The notes under the pieces were generated by a model, which was given only the letters and a program-made list of their open reading frames with translations, was not told the DNA's origin and did no database searches. Positions 16,796 through 25,600 of a stretch of DNA of 64,000 nucleotides are shown here, piece after piece. The DNA comes from Sphingomonas panacis. GTDB lineage: Bacteria > Pseudomonadota > Alphaproteobacteria > Sphingomonadales > Sphingomonadaceae. Each line of letters begins with the position of its first letter. The first letter of the stretch is position 1. The stretch is from NCBI RefSeq assembly GCF_001717955.1, contig NZ_CP014169.1, positions 124,001 to 188,000 on the forward strand, read 5' to 3'. A program made the translations under genes and the position numbers.

Positions 16796-17416
16796 GTGCA
16801 GGCGAATGCCCGAGGGCAAGATCTGATCGAGATGGTCGATCACGGCAATCAAACCTTCAGGACCATGAATCTCCCGTCGACACATGCTGCCGACGCCGAT
16901 CGGCGAACCGGGACGGATAGAGTGCCACAAGGCTTCGACGCAGCGCTCATAATCGTCCGGGCGGCGGCCCTGGATCACCGGCATCAACGTGTCGGCGATG
17001 CCGTAATCGTCGGCGAACATTCGGCAGTCGCGGTTGGCACGGATCGTCCGTGAAAGACGGTCGATGACTTCATCCCGGTGGCGGGCGATTTCGGGCTCGA
17101 CACAATAGTCGGCACTGGCCCACCAGCGGAAGGGATAGGCCGCAGCCAGCGCGACATAATCGGCGATCGTCCAGGGAAAGCCGCCATAACGGGATGCTGC
17201 GACGAAACCGGCAGAGTCGAGGCATAGCCCGGCTAGCCCGTGCGCGTTCGACAGTTGGCTGAGGCGCCATCCCGCCCATTCCCGCCAGCCTCGGCTGCTG
17301 GACCAGCGCGAGAGCCCGTTCGCGGAGATGAGCGCGGTCTGCTGAAGAGCGCGGGCGCGCTGCAGAATCGGGCCATTGTTCAGATGAGGCAGACCGATGA
17401 TGGTCTCGAGCGGCAT
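16796..17416 (-). pseudogene. 5' half of disrupted queuine-transferase-like gene
   Basis: The start at 17416 (MPLETIIGLPHLNNGPILQR) gives 207 codons that stay conserved in style up to PSGIRLH, after which the frame runs into element sequence. Motifs include LISANGLSRW, SLCLDSAGFV-like GLCLDSAGFV and GVGSMCRREIHGPEG. These resemble plasmid and phage proteins annotated as queuine tRNA-ribosyltransferase-like (DUF7221). By analogy they could act on 7-deazapurine modification of RNA or DNA, though this is uncertain. The 3' half lies at 10977-11381. The intact gene would have been about 340 residues. Confidence 0.8.
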
Positions 17417-17502
17417 CGCGCATGTCCTGTGCTTGAGCGTCACTTCTCCAGCTTGACCGTTGGACACGTTCACGGTACGTTCCGTAGCGCAGGAGAATTG
17501 CT

Positions 17503-17991
17503 ATGAAGAAGGCTGCGTTCCAGGTTCGTTTCGATCTCGACATCACGCTGCGTGACGCGGCGTTGGACGCCGACAATCGGCCGACCCGCCGGATGATCGC
17601 GAATGCGGCGATCGGAATGAACGTCGAGGACGCCTATTATTCCGTGCGCGAGCTGCGTGAGGCGGTGAGCTGGGTCCATGAGGGCGTGCCCGCTGGAAAG
17701 TCCAAGCTGGCGGAAATTCTCGCCAATGACGGCGCCGACGACTTTCAGCGCTGCATCTATTTTTGCCTAGCCGGGCGCGGCGTGGTCACGATGCTCGATG
17801 ATCTCGAGTGGCTTGAGGATCTGCTGGAGCGGCGCGGTCGGATCGCGGGCGAGGTGATGCGGCAAAAGGGGTCGCGGATGCCGCTTACCAATCCCTATGT
17901 GGCGGATGCGCCCGACGGACCGCTTGTTCGGGTCGAGAGTGATTTCGTGCAGGGTCCATCCTGGTGGGCGGATCCGACGCTCGACCGGTGA
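17503..17991 (+). CDS. Hypothetical protein (162 aa)
   Basis: The ATG has AGGAGAATTGCT upstream and opens a 162-residue protein, MKKAAFQVRFDLDITLRDAA. It is a plus-strand gene divergent from the disrupted transferase gene. The sequence has a beta strand start, a helical middle (MNVEDAYYSVRELREAVSWV) and a hydrophilic end. No family recognised. The good ribosome site and codon use support it. Confidence 0.65.
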   Translation: MKKAAFQVRFDLDITLRDAALDADNRPTRRMIANAAIGMNVEDAYYSVRELREAVSWVHEGVPAGKSKLAEILANDGADDFQRCIYFCLAGRGVVTMLDDLEWLEDLLERRGRIAGEVMRQKGSRMPLTNPYVADAPDGPLVRVESDFVQGPSWWADPTLDR

Positions 17992-18001
17992 TGTCCGGGC
18001 G

Positions 18002-18508
18002 TCAGCGCTCGCATTGCAATCGCGCGCCGCGTCGCCATTGCGATGGTTCGATCCAGCGGCCGGCAAGGGCCCCTGCCCTTCCGGCCGTCGCTTTTGCGAA
18101 CGCAGCGGTGTAACGGGCCGCTCGAGCGGGATCGTTGCGAAGATATCCGGTCTCGGGGATCGCCAGTCCAGCCCGGATCAGCCGCTCGCCAAGATCCTGA
18201 CCATCGACCGTCACCACGGCGACGGGACGTCCATAGGTGCTGCTCGGCATCAGCTGGATGGTGGCTGTTGCCGCGCGCAAGGCGTTGGCCGCCAGATCCT
18301 GGGCCGCTTTTCCGCAGGCCCAGCAGCCGCTCGAGCGCTCGCAAAGTTGTCTGCGTTCGAACGCGTCGACACCGAGCAGTCTGAAGTCGACAGCAAGTGT
18401 GTCGCCGTCGAGGGCGCGAGCCTTCGCGTCAACTCTCGGATGCTGCGCAAAGCTTGTGGATGCGCTGATCGTCGCAAGAGCGATGGCCAGAATGAGGATC
18501 GCTCGCAT
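18002..18508 (-). CDS. Secreted thermonuclease (SNase-like) family protein
   Basis: A signal peptide (MRAILILAIALATISASTSFAQ) suggests export to the periplasm. The mature part has the SNase pattern: ALDGDTLAVDFRLLGVDAFE and later YGRPVAVVTVDGQDL, followed by LIRAGLAI. Such proteins bind calcium and cut nucleic acid; here it could trim DNA during transfer or just scavenge it. The start overlaps the stop of the upstream small gene as TGATG. The usual second Arg/Glu set is only partly clear, so activity is not certain. Confidence 0.8.
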   Translation of the reverse strand: MRAILILAIALATISASTSFAQHPRVDAKARALDGDTLAVDFRLLGVDAFERRQLCERSSGCWACGKAAQDLAANALRAATATIQLMPSSTYGRPVAVVTVDGQDLGERLIRAGLAIPETGYLRNDPARAARYTAAFAKATAGRAGALAGRWIEPSQWRRGARLQCER

Positions 18509-18702
18509 CAGGACACCATCTCGACCTCGACATGATCGCCGAGCGCTGGAGTCGTGCAGACACGGAATGGCTGCAGCGGATTGCCGGTGCGCACGATGCT
18601 GATCCTGCCGGACTGGACGTCGAACAGACGGGACGCGACCCGATTTGCGTTTTCACGGCTGCACAAGAGCAGGCGTTTGGGAGAAAAGATTGGGGCGAGC
18701 AT
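18508..18702 (-). CDS. Small hypothetical protein (64 aa) before the nuclease
   Basis: Sixty-four residues starting MLAPIFSPKRLLLCSRENAN and ending LGDHVEVEMVS, a compact beta-rich sequence. AAAGGGAT lies upstream of the ATG and the stop overlaps the nuclease start by one base, so the two are probably co-translated. No family recognised. Confidence 0.6.
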   Translation of the reverse strand: MLAPIFSPKRLLLCSRENANRVASRLFDVQSGRISIVRTGNPLQPFRVCTTPALGDHVEVEMVS

Positions 18703-18743
18703 GATGAAATCCCTTTAGGAGTGCATGATACCGGCAATATGGC

Positions 18744-19352
18744 TCAGGCAAAGATCGTCTTGTGGACCTTTGTCGTAGGGACGATCTCCCATGGCATGTC
18801 CATGACGCGGGTGATGCGATAGCGTGAATAGCCGTCGGGAGCGCGAAAGCTCAGTCTTCGGCCGCGCTTCTCAACGACGAACTCGTCGCCGACATGGCCG
18901 TCGGTGAAGGTGATGGCCGCACCAAGCTTGATACGATCGCCATTTTCGAGCTTTCGCGCGCGACGTTTGAGATTTTCCGCGCAGCGCTTGCGCCAGTCCA
19001 GGGCATGCTCATGTTCGGTTGGTGTCAGGAGATCGAGAATCGCCCGAGGACAATTATCCTCGCAGGGGCCCATATTTTCGGTCATGTCCTTGTAACCGAA
19101 CTGCTCGCCGTTCTTGCTGCGCGGGTTCCACAGGACTTTGCAGACGACGGCGAATACCTCGCTGCCGACACCGTTTTTCAGGACTTGAACGGCGGCGTAA
19201 TAGGTGCGGTTCTGTGGACAGGAGGAGGCCAGCACCTTGAGGCCTTCGGTGCCGCCCTCGACCGGACGGCTATAGGTCAGCTGATCATCGAGATAGGCTT
19301 TGGCCGTTGCATGACCGCCCATGGAGCGCCGAGACATTGTGAGCCAGCCCAT
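18744..19352 (-). CDS. DUF6927-type conserved plasmid protein
   Basis: A 202-residue protein starting MGWLTMSRRSMGGHATAKAY with AGGAGACG upstream. The segments LKVLASSCPQNRTYYAAVQV, FGYKDMTENMGPCEDNCP and LTPTEHEHALDWRKRC are typical of a family found on alphaproteobacterial plasmids and integrative elements beside ardC, which I recall as DUF6927. No biochemical function is known. The spaced Cys residues (CEDNCP) could bind metal. Confidence 0.75.
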   Translation of the reverse strand: MGWLTMSRRSMGGHATAKAYLDDQLTYSRPVEGGTEGLKVLASSCPQNRTYYAAVQVLKNGVGSEVFAVVCKVLWNPRSKNGEQFGYKDMTENMGPCEDNCPRAILDLLTPTEHEHALDWRKRCAENLKRRARKLENGDRIKLGAAITFTDGHVGDEFVVEKRGRRLSFRAPDGYSRYRITRVMDMPWEIVPTTKVHKTIFA

Positions 19353-19424
19353 AGCACGTCTCCTTTCATACGGTGATTGTTACCGACCGCGGGGCGGCAT
19401 GGTTCTTGATCGAGCCGCGTAGTT

Positions 19425-20378
19425 TCAGGCGGTTTCCGCAACGGGTACGGCACCGGCCGCGGTGTCGGCTTCTGGTTCCTGGGCGTCATCCCCGTTGCTG
19501 AACGACGATAGATAGTTGAAGGCCTGTTCGGCCTTGGCAGCGGCATGAATGATCGCTGTCTTGTCGCCCTTCAATATGCCCAACCAATGTCCGACATAGC
19601 TCGCGTGGCTGTCGTGCAGCTCATTTGGAAGGCCGAGATGCGCGCAGATGAGACCGCTACCGATTTCGGCGACCAGTTCTTCAAAGCTATAGGCGTTGTC
19701 GCCGAACCGTTTGCCGAAAGTTCGGGCAAGTCGACTCGCGCTGCCTGACCAATGCGTGCTCTCATGGCCCCGGACCGATGCGTAATGGTCCATGGTCCGG
19801 AACGTGCGGGGATGCGGCATCTGGATATAGTCGAAGGTCGGGCTGAAATAGGCGCGGTCACCACCGTGGCGGACGTCTGCTGGAATGGCCGAGAAGAAGC
19901 GATCGATCGCGTCCTGATGGACCGACGGGTCGAGCGGCGCAGGCTCCTGCATCGACCCGTAATAATACGCGGGGAGGCCATCGACCTGGTCGGCGTTGAA
20001 CACGATGTAGTGGCGCAGGAAGCGGATGCTCCGCTCCTTTTCAGCGCCGGTGACCGGGTTCGATTCCGTTTTCTTGAAGCTCGAATAATAGACGGACAGC
20101 GAGCCCAGTTCGCCGCGGCGGACATGGCCTCCAAGTGCCTCGGCCTGGCGATATGTCATCCAATAGCGCGAGCGGTAAGCCTGCGCGTCGGCGATCGCCC
20201 AAAGGTAGAAAGTGTTGATGCCGGTGTACGGCGTACCGCAATGGCGCAGCGGTCGGCCACCGCCCCCCTCCGAGCGCCACGGGCGGCTCCACGGAGGAAC
20301 GCCTTCTTCGAGTTTGCGGATGATGAGATTGGTGATCTCGGCCGCGACATCGCGGCTCGACCCCGGTTTGGCGGGCAT
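19425..20378 (-). CDS. ardC: ArdC-type antirestriction/zincin metalloprotein
   Basis: A 317-residue ArdC-like protein. The N-terminal domain (8-130; DVAAEITNLIIRKLEEGVPP, PYTGINTFYLW, YWMTYRQAEALGG) is the single-stranded-DNA-binding fold. The C-terminal part has the zincin motif H205-E-S-T-H209 and a distal Glu in FEELVAEIGS. ArdC proteins protect entering plasmid DNA from host restriction. GGAGCATCTGCC precedes the ATG. A terminator-like hairpin lies in its leader. The final 35 residues are acidic and Ala-rich. Confidence 0.9.
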   Translation of the reverse strand: MPAKPGSSRDVAAEITNLIIRKLEEGVPPWSRPWRSEGGGGRPLRHCGTPYTGINTFYLWAIADAQAYRSRYWMTYRQAEALGGHVRRGELGSLSVYYSSFKKTESNPVTGAEKERSIRFLRHYIVFNADQVDGLPAYYYGSMQEPAPLDPSVHQDAIDRFFSAIPADVRHGGDRAYFSPTFDYIQMPHPRTFRTMDHYASVRGHESTHWSGSASRLARTFGKRFGDNAYSFEELVAEIGSGLICAHLGLPNELHDSHASYVGHWLGILKGDKTAIIHAAAKAEQAFNYLSSFSNGDDAQEPEADTAAGAVPVAETA

Positions 20379-20406
20379 GGCAGATGCTCCGAAAAAGGTG
20401 ACAGGG

Positions 20407-20442
20407 ACAGACCGCCGACACTCGGAAGTGCCGGCGGTCTGT
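20407..20442 (-). terminator. Terminator-like hairpin between the ParB-domain gene and ardC
   Basis: Arms 20407-20422 and 20427-20442 pair over 16 positions with one G-U pair around a four-base loop. On the minus strand a T-run (CCTTTTT) follows about ten bases later. It probably ends the upstream transcript or attenuates ardC. Confidence 0.7.
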
Positions 20443-20476
20443 TGCCAGTAGGGACTGTTCGGTGAGGGTCTGCCGG

Positions 20477-22558
20477 TCAGGCGTCGGCCGGTACGGGACC
20501 GTCCGCATCGACATCGTCGGCTCCGGCATCGTCCCCGTCCTCGAAGACTTCGAGAGTGTCATCGGTCAGGACGTCCGAGAAACGCATCGCGTTGGGCACC
20601 CATGCAAGGGCGGCCGCCTTGGTCTCCGGCTCGACGATGGCGTCACCGGCAAACAGTTTCTGGCAGCTTTCCGAAATCTCGGCCTTCTTGAGCGAGGCGT
20701 GGCGGGACGTGAGGGGCGCTCCGCCGATGTCGTTCAGAAGGCTGAGGATGCTGCCTTTGTTGACCCGGTCGAAGAAGTTGTCCGAGGTTGGACGCCACCA
20801 GCTTGCGACATCGACGTCGAGGATCGACGCGAGCCGGTTCTGCAACGGGATCTGCTCGTTGCTGATGCCGTGCTTCGCCTGAAGCGATGTCGCTACGATG
20901 TAGGCGAGCCAGTTCGCCTTGCTGTCGTCGTCCAGAGCGCGGAATGCCTCGAACCGATCGACTTCGCTTTCATGCTCGGTCCAGGCGGCGTCGAGACCTT
21001 CGTGCGCCTCGGCCAGATAGTCGCGGGCCCGGGACGCCGGCACGTCGCCCACGGGATCCTGCGGCCTGCTGGCGCCAAGGGTCGTTCCATATTTGACCGG
21101 ATTGTCGCTAGTCGGGCTCGATGGATGACTGCGCGAGTCGATCATTACGAAGAGCGCGTAGTCGAGGGCTAGCGCCGGCTGAGCCAGGAGGGACGATGCG
21201 AGAATGTCACGACGCTGCATCGCCAGTTCGTCGTAGAGCCGTGCGCTGAGCGGTTTGCCGCCCGGCGCGACAGCTTCCGGACGGTGCTTGGGTTCGCGCG
21301 GCTCGCTGTCACCGATGCGGAAGCGGCTCGTTGAGCGGTCATCGCCCTCGCCGCGCTCGCCGTCCGGCCGGTCTTCGCGGTCGCTTCCGGTCGGCTCCTC
21401 GATGAGGATCTGCTGCTCGCTGTAGAATTGCGTGTCGAGCCGCATTTCGCCCTGCGGGGTCAGGAGCAGGAATGCACCGACATGCGGCTTCAGTTCGTCC
21501 GGCAACACAGGCGCGCGATTCTCGATGTCCCCGGCTTCGGCGAGCAGCCGGTCGTCTTCCTGGTCGAGCAGCCTGATGACGTCTTCGGACAGCGCCTCGT
21601 CCTGCATCTCGGCCTCGATCTCACTGCGGCGCTGATCGATCTGCTGCAGGCGGGCCGCCTGCTCCTCGGTCAGCGCTGGCGGCTGGAGGATAGCGCGATA
21701 GAGACCATGCGCGGCATTATGCGCATAGTTGCTGGCGATCGGGCGGATCCACGCCAAGCCCATTTCCTCGCCGATCCGCTTGGCCTCGGCTTCCATGATC
21801 TCGCCAGCCAAACGGTGCGCGATTTCGGGATTGACCCAGCGATCGTTGCCGTCGGTGAACAGGTCGCCATCGACCTTGCCGCCGGCGACGACGTAGCGGG
21901 TCTCGCCGACCAGGATTGCGATCGGATCATTCGCCTTCAGCGTCTCGTTTGCGATGACGCGGCGGATGGTGTCGGCGTTGACGTGGTTGTTCTGGTAGCT
22001 GTTCCAGACCAGCAGCTGCTTTTCCTGATTCTCGGTCGAGGCATAGGCCTTCGCGACATCGATCGTGATTTCGCCGGCGCTCAGCGCTTCGAAGATCGGC
22101 TCTGCGAGCGATGCCAGACGAAGGCGCCCTTCGACGAACCGCCGCGTGACGCCGAACCGCTTGGCGACCGCGTCGATGTCCCCGCTAGCGCCGATGAAGT
22201 GCTGGAACGCACGACATTCCTCGGCCGGCGTCATCTTGAGCTGCTGGAAATTGGTGGCCGTCGAGGTTTCCGATAGGGTCGCTTCATCGGCCTGGAGGAC
22301 CATCACAGGGACATCATAGTCGTCGGCCTTGATGAAACCGGCATCGGCGAGACGCTGGAGCGCGCGCAGGCGCCGGCCGCCGTCGAAAACCTCGAAGGTG
22401 CCGCGAGGCTTTTTCGCCGGGGTGACGAGCAGGTTCTGCAGAACGCCCCGCGCTTCGATGTCCGCCGCCATCTGGGGAATCTGCAGCTTCTCCTCGGGGA
22501 GACGGCGCACGTTGATCGGCGAGAGCCGCAGCTTGTTGAGTTTGATGGTCTGGATCAC
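20477..22558 (-). CDS. Large ParB N-terminal-domain protein
   Basis: A 693-residue protein. I prefer the GTG at 22558 (VIQTIKLNKLRLSPINVRRL) because AAGGAG lies eight bases upstream; an ATG at 22579 is possible. The first 110 residues form a ParB/Srx domain with FEVFDGGRRLRALQRL, followed by an HTH region (DIDAVAKRFGVTRRFVEGRL). The remaining 450 residues are not recognised; they include an acidic coiled region (LLDQEDDRLLAEAGDIE) and an acidic C-terminus. Proteins like this accompany the strawberry-notch helicase next door on large plasmids. It is unlikely to be the partition ParB. Confidence 0.82.
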   Translation of the reverse strand: MIQTIKLNKLRLSPINVRRLPEEKLQIPQMAADIEARGVLQNLLVTPAKKPRGTFEVFDGGRRLRALQRLADAGFIKADDYDVPVMVLQADEATLSETSTATNFQQLKMTPAEECRAFQHFIGASGDIDAVAKRFGVTRRFVEGRLRLASLAEPIFEALSAGEITIDVAKAYASTENQEKQLLVWNSYQNNHVNADTIRRVIANETLKANDPIAILVGETRYVVAGGKVDGDLFTDGNDRWVNPEIAHRLAGEIMEAEAKRIGEEMGLAWIRPIASNYAHNAAHGLYRAILQPPALTEEQAARLQQIDQRRSEIEAEMQDEALSEDVIRLLDQEDDRLLAEAGDIENRAPVLPDELKPHVGAFLLLTPQGEMRLDTQFYSEQQILIEEPTGSDREDRPDGERGEGDDRSTSRFRIGDSEPREPKHRPEAVAPGGKPLSARLYDELAMQRRDILASSLLAQPALALDYALFVMIDSRSHPSSPTSDNPVKYGTTLGASRPQDPVGDVPASRARDYLAEAHEGLDAAWTEHESEVDRFEAFRALDDDSKANWLAYIVATSLQAKHGISNEQIPLQNRLASILDVDVASWWRPTSDNFFDRVNKGSILSLLNDIGGAPLTSRHASLKKAEISESCQKLFAGDAIVEPETKAAALAWVPNAMRFSDVLTDDTLEVFEDGDDAGADDVDADGPVPADA

Positions 22559-22601
22559 TGGGGGAACTCCTTCTGGCATCCGGCACATTCCGGACACCGT
22601 C

Positions 22602-22622
22602 CCAGCTCCCCCTCACCTCTTT
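22602..22622 (-). repeat. G-rich purine leader element, copy d
   Basis: On the minus strand this reads AAAGAGGTGAGGGGGAGCTGG, 44 bases upstream of the GTG start at 22558. It matches the family in the GAGG-GGGGGA core. Confidence 0.45.
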
Positions 22623-22667
22623 CCCGGGGCGACCCACGGCGCGCGGTCGTGGGTTGCGTGTGGCCGT

Positions 22668-25600
22668 TCAGCTGCTGCCGAGCAGGATGCGGTCGAGCGT
22701 GTCCGCAGCCGTCGACATGGGAAGAAAGACCCGGGTCCGGTACTGGATGACCTCGGTGAAGCACCCGATCGACTTGAGCCACGCGAGCTGCTGGACCGGT
22801 GCGCCGACCAGTTCGATGCGTGGACTTCCATTCACCAGGGCGCGTCTGATCGTCATTGGGAATGGGCGCGAGAGATCGACGCTTCGCCCCGACATGGCCG
22901 ACTTGACGATGTCCGTAGGCGGGAGGTTCTCCGCACGATCAATCCCGAGCTTGGTGAAGAGCTGGACGATATGCTCATCGAACACGAGACGGCCGAGCCA
23001 GCTGTTGCCGTCCTTATCGGCGATGCGATTGACGACGAGATGGTCGCTGGGAAGCGCTGACCAGATCGGCAGTAGCAAACCTGTCGCAAGGCGGATGGTC
23101 TGGGTGTCGACCTTGTTCGCGGCTTCGTCGGCCTCGTCGACCCATTTGGCCGAAAAGGCCGCCCGGTCGATGCTGGTCCAGGCGCTTTCGTAGAGATCCT
23201 CCTCGCGCATATATTCTCGGCGCGTCGGACGCATCAGCTCTATGCGCGGGATGGGTGTGCCCTCCTTCTCTTCCATGAGGGCGCGGGCGCGGGTTTGAAG
23301 CGCGACCATGCCGGACTTGCCGTTGATCAGGAATTCGGCGGTCACGTCGGTATCGGCGATGTGCAAAATCCGCGCGAGCGAGACGGGCAAGCGCCGCTGT
23401 TCGATTTCAATCGTGAGCAGGTGCGAGGTGGCGCCGCTGACCGGGTCCGTGCGCAGCAGCGTGTCGTCGATCAGCGTGGCCTTGTCGACGAGGATCGTCT
23501 CGACGCCAACATCCAGCCGGCCGGCTTCGCGTGCCGCGGAGACCCGGGTTTCCACCAGCGAAAGAAATTCGTCGAAGATTTTGTTCTGAAGCCCGATGGG
23601 AAGGGCGAGTATCCGGTTGAGCCAGCGCTGGATCGGCGGCAGCTCTTCCTTCATAACCCCGTCCTTCTCGCACAGTTCGAGCCCGGTGCGACTTTCGAAA
23701 TCGGCGTGCGAGACACTGGTGAGCTTGCCGCCGACAAGCAGGTGAAACCAGGTAACGAGGGCCGCGCAGGCATATTCGCTCTCCAGATTGTCCGCCGGGT
23801 CGAACAGGTTCTGGCCGCCGGTTTGACGCTGTCCGCGCGTGAGCGCGCCCAGACTGTCGAGCCGCCGTGCGATCGTGCTGGTGAAACGGAGTTCGCCCTT
23901 GCAGTCGGTCGTAACAGGACGAAAGAGAGGTGTGCTGGCCTGGTGGGTCCGATGGGTACGGCCGAGACCCTGAATCGCCCGGTCGGCGCGCCAGCCCGGT
24001 TCGAGCAGCAGATGGACGCGTTGCTCCTGATTAAGGGCGTCCCGGGAAGCGTGGTAGGATCGCCCCGTCCCGCCGGCGTCGGAGAAAATGAGCATGCGCT
24101 TGCGGCCTGCCATGAAGGCTGCCGCTTCGGCCTGGCTCGTGCGCGTCGAGCGCGTCTCGAGCTTCTGCCGGCCATCGCCGGTCGAGATGAGGCGCTTGGT
24201 TCGCCCTGTCACCTCGGCGACATGGTCGTGCCCGAAATGCTCGAGCAGGCCGTCGAGCGCCGACATGATCGGCGGCAGCGCGCAAAGCTGCTCGATGAGC
24301 TGGTCGCGAGCGGCTTCTGCCTCGGGATTATGAACCGGGTTGCCGGCGTCGTCCTCCATAGGCGCGGAGCGCTGCGTTCCGGTATCGTCGGTATAGACAC
24401 GCATCTGCCGTGTCGGGAACGCGCGCTCCAGATAGTCTATGACATATTCTCTCGGGGACAGGTCGATCTCGAGGTCGGCCCGCTCGTCGGGGCTGAGCGC
24501 ACCAAGCCGGCGATCGAGGATGGACTCGGCCGTCGTCACCAGCTGCATTACGACCGACTGCCCGCTCTCGAGGTGCTGCTGTGCCGCCGCGATCACGCTT
24601 GGCAATTTCATGGACAGCAGGACCTGGCCGAAGAAGCGCTGTTTGGTGGATTCGAAGCGCGATCGCGCCGCAGCCTTGGCGCCGCTGTTGAGTGTCGCGT
24701 TCTCCATTCCGTCGACGACGGCCGTCAGTTCGAGGGCCTTCTCCATGTTCTGATGGATGATTTGCCAGGCATCGGCGTAGGTGTCGTAGATCTCTATCTG
24801 GGCGGGTGTCAGCTCGTGCTTGAGAACGTCATATTCGACGCCGGCGAAGCTGAGCGCGCGCGCCATGTAGAGGCCGGTCGCCTTGAGATCGCGTGCCACA
24901 AGCTCCATCGCAGCAATCCCGCCCTGGCGGATGCTGCTGATGAACTGCTCGCGGTCGGCGAAGGCCGTTTCCGGACCCCAGAGCCCCAGGCGCACAGCGT
25001 AAGCGAGATTGTTGACATCGGACGCACCGGTTGCGGATGCGTACAGGACTCTGGCGCCGGGAAGCTGGTTTTGGAGCAGCACGCCGCAGATGCCCTGCTG
25101 CGATCCTTCCTTCGCGCCAAGGGCCCCCTCCCCGCCCGCCACGCCGCCCATCTCATGCGCTTCGTCGAACGCGATCACGCCGTCGAAATCCGAGCCTGCC
25201 CAGTCGGTGATTTGCTTCAGGCGGCTATGATCGCCCCGCATCGAGCGCAGCGTCGGGTAGGTGACCAGCAGTACACCCTGGTCAAGCTTGATCGGTTCGT
25301 CGATCTTCCAGTTGGCAATAGGCTGGACGTCACCGCTCAGACCGCCGAGCGCCGTCCAGTCTCGCCGGGCATCTTCGAGAAGCGGCGCGTTCTTGGTCAC
25401 CCAGATGTTGCGGCGGCGGCCCTGCAGCCAGTTATCGAGGATGCAGGCGGCGATCTGGCGGCCTTTGCCGGCGCCAGTACCATCTCCCAGGAAGAAGCCC
25501 TTGCGATAGTGATCGCCGTCTTCGGCAAGGGAGAGACCGACGCCTTCCTTGTTGGGCTTGAATCGTCCGGGAATGAGCTGGGACCAGGCATGCCCCGCAT

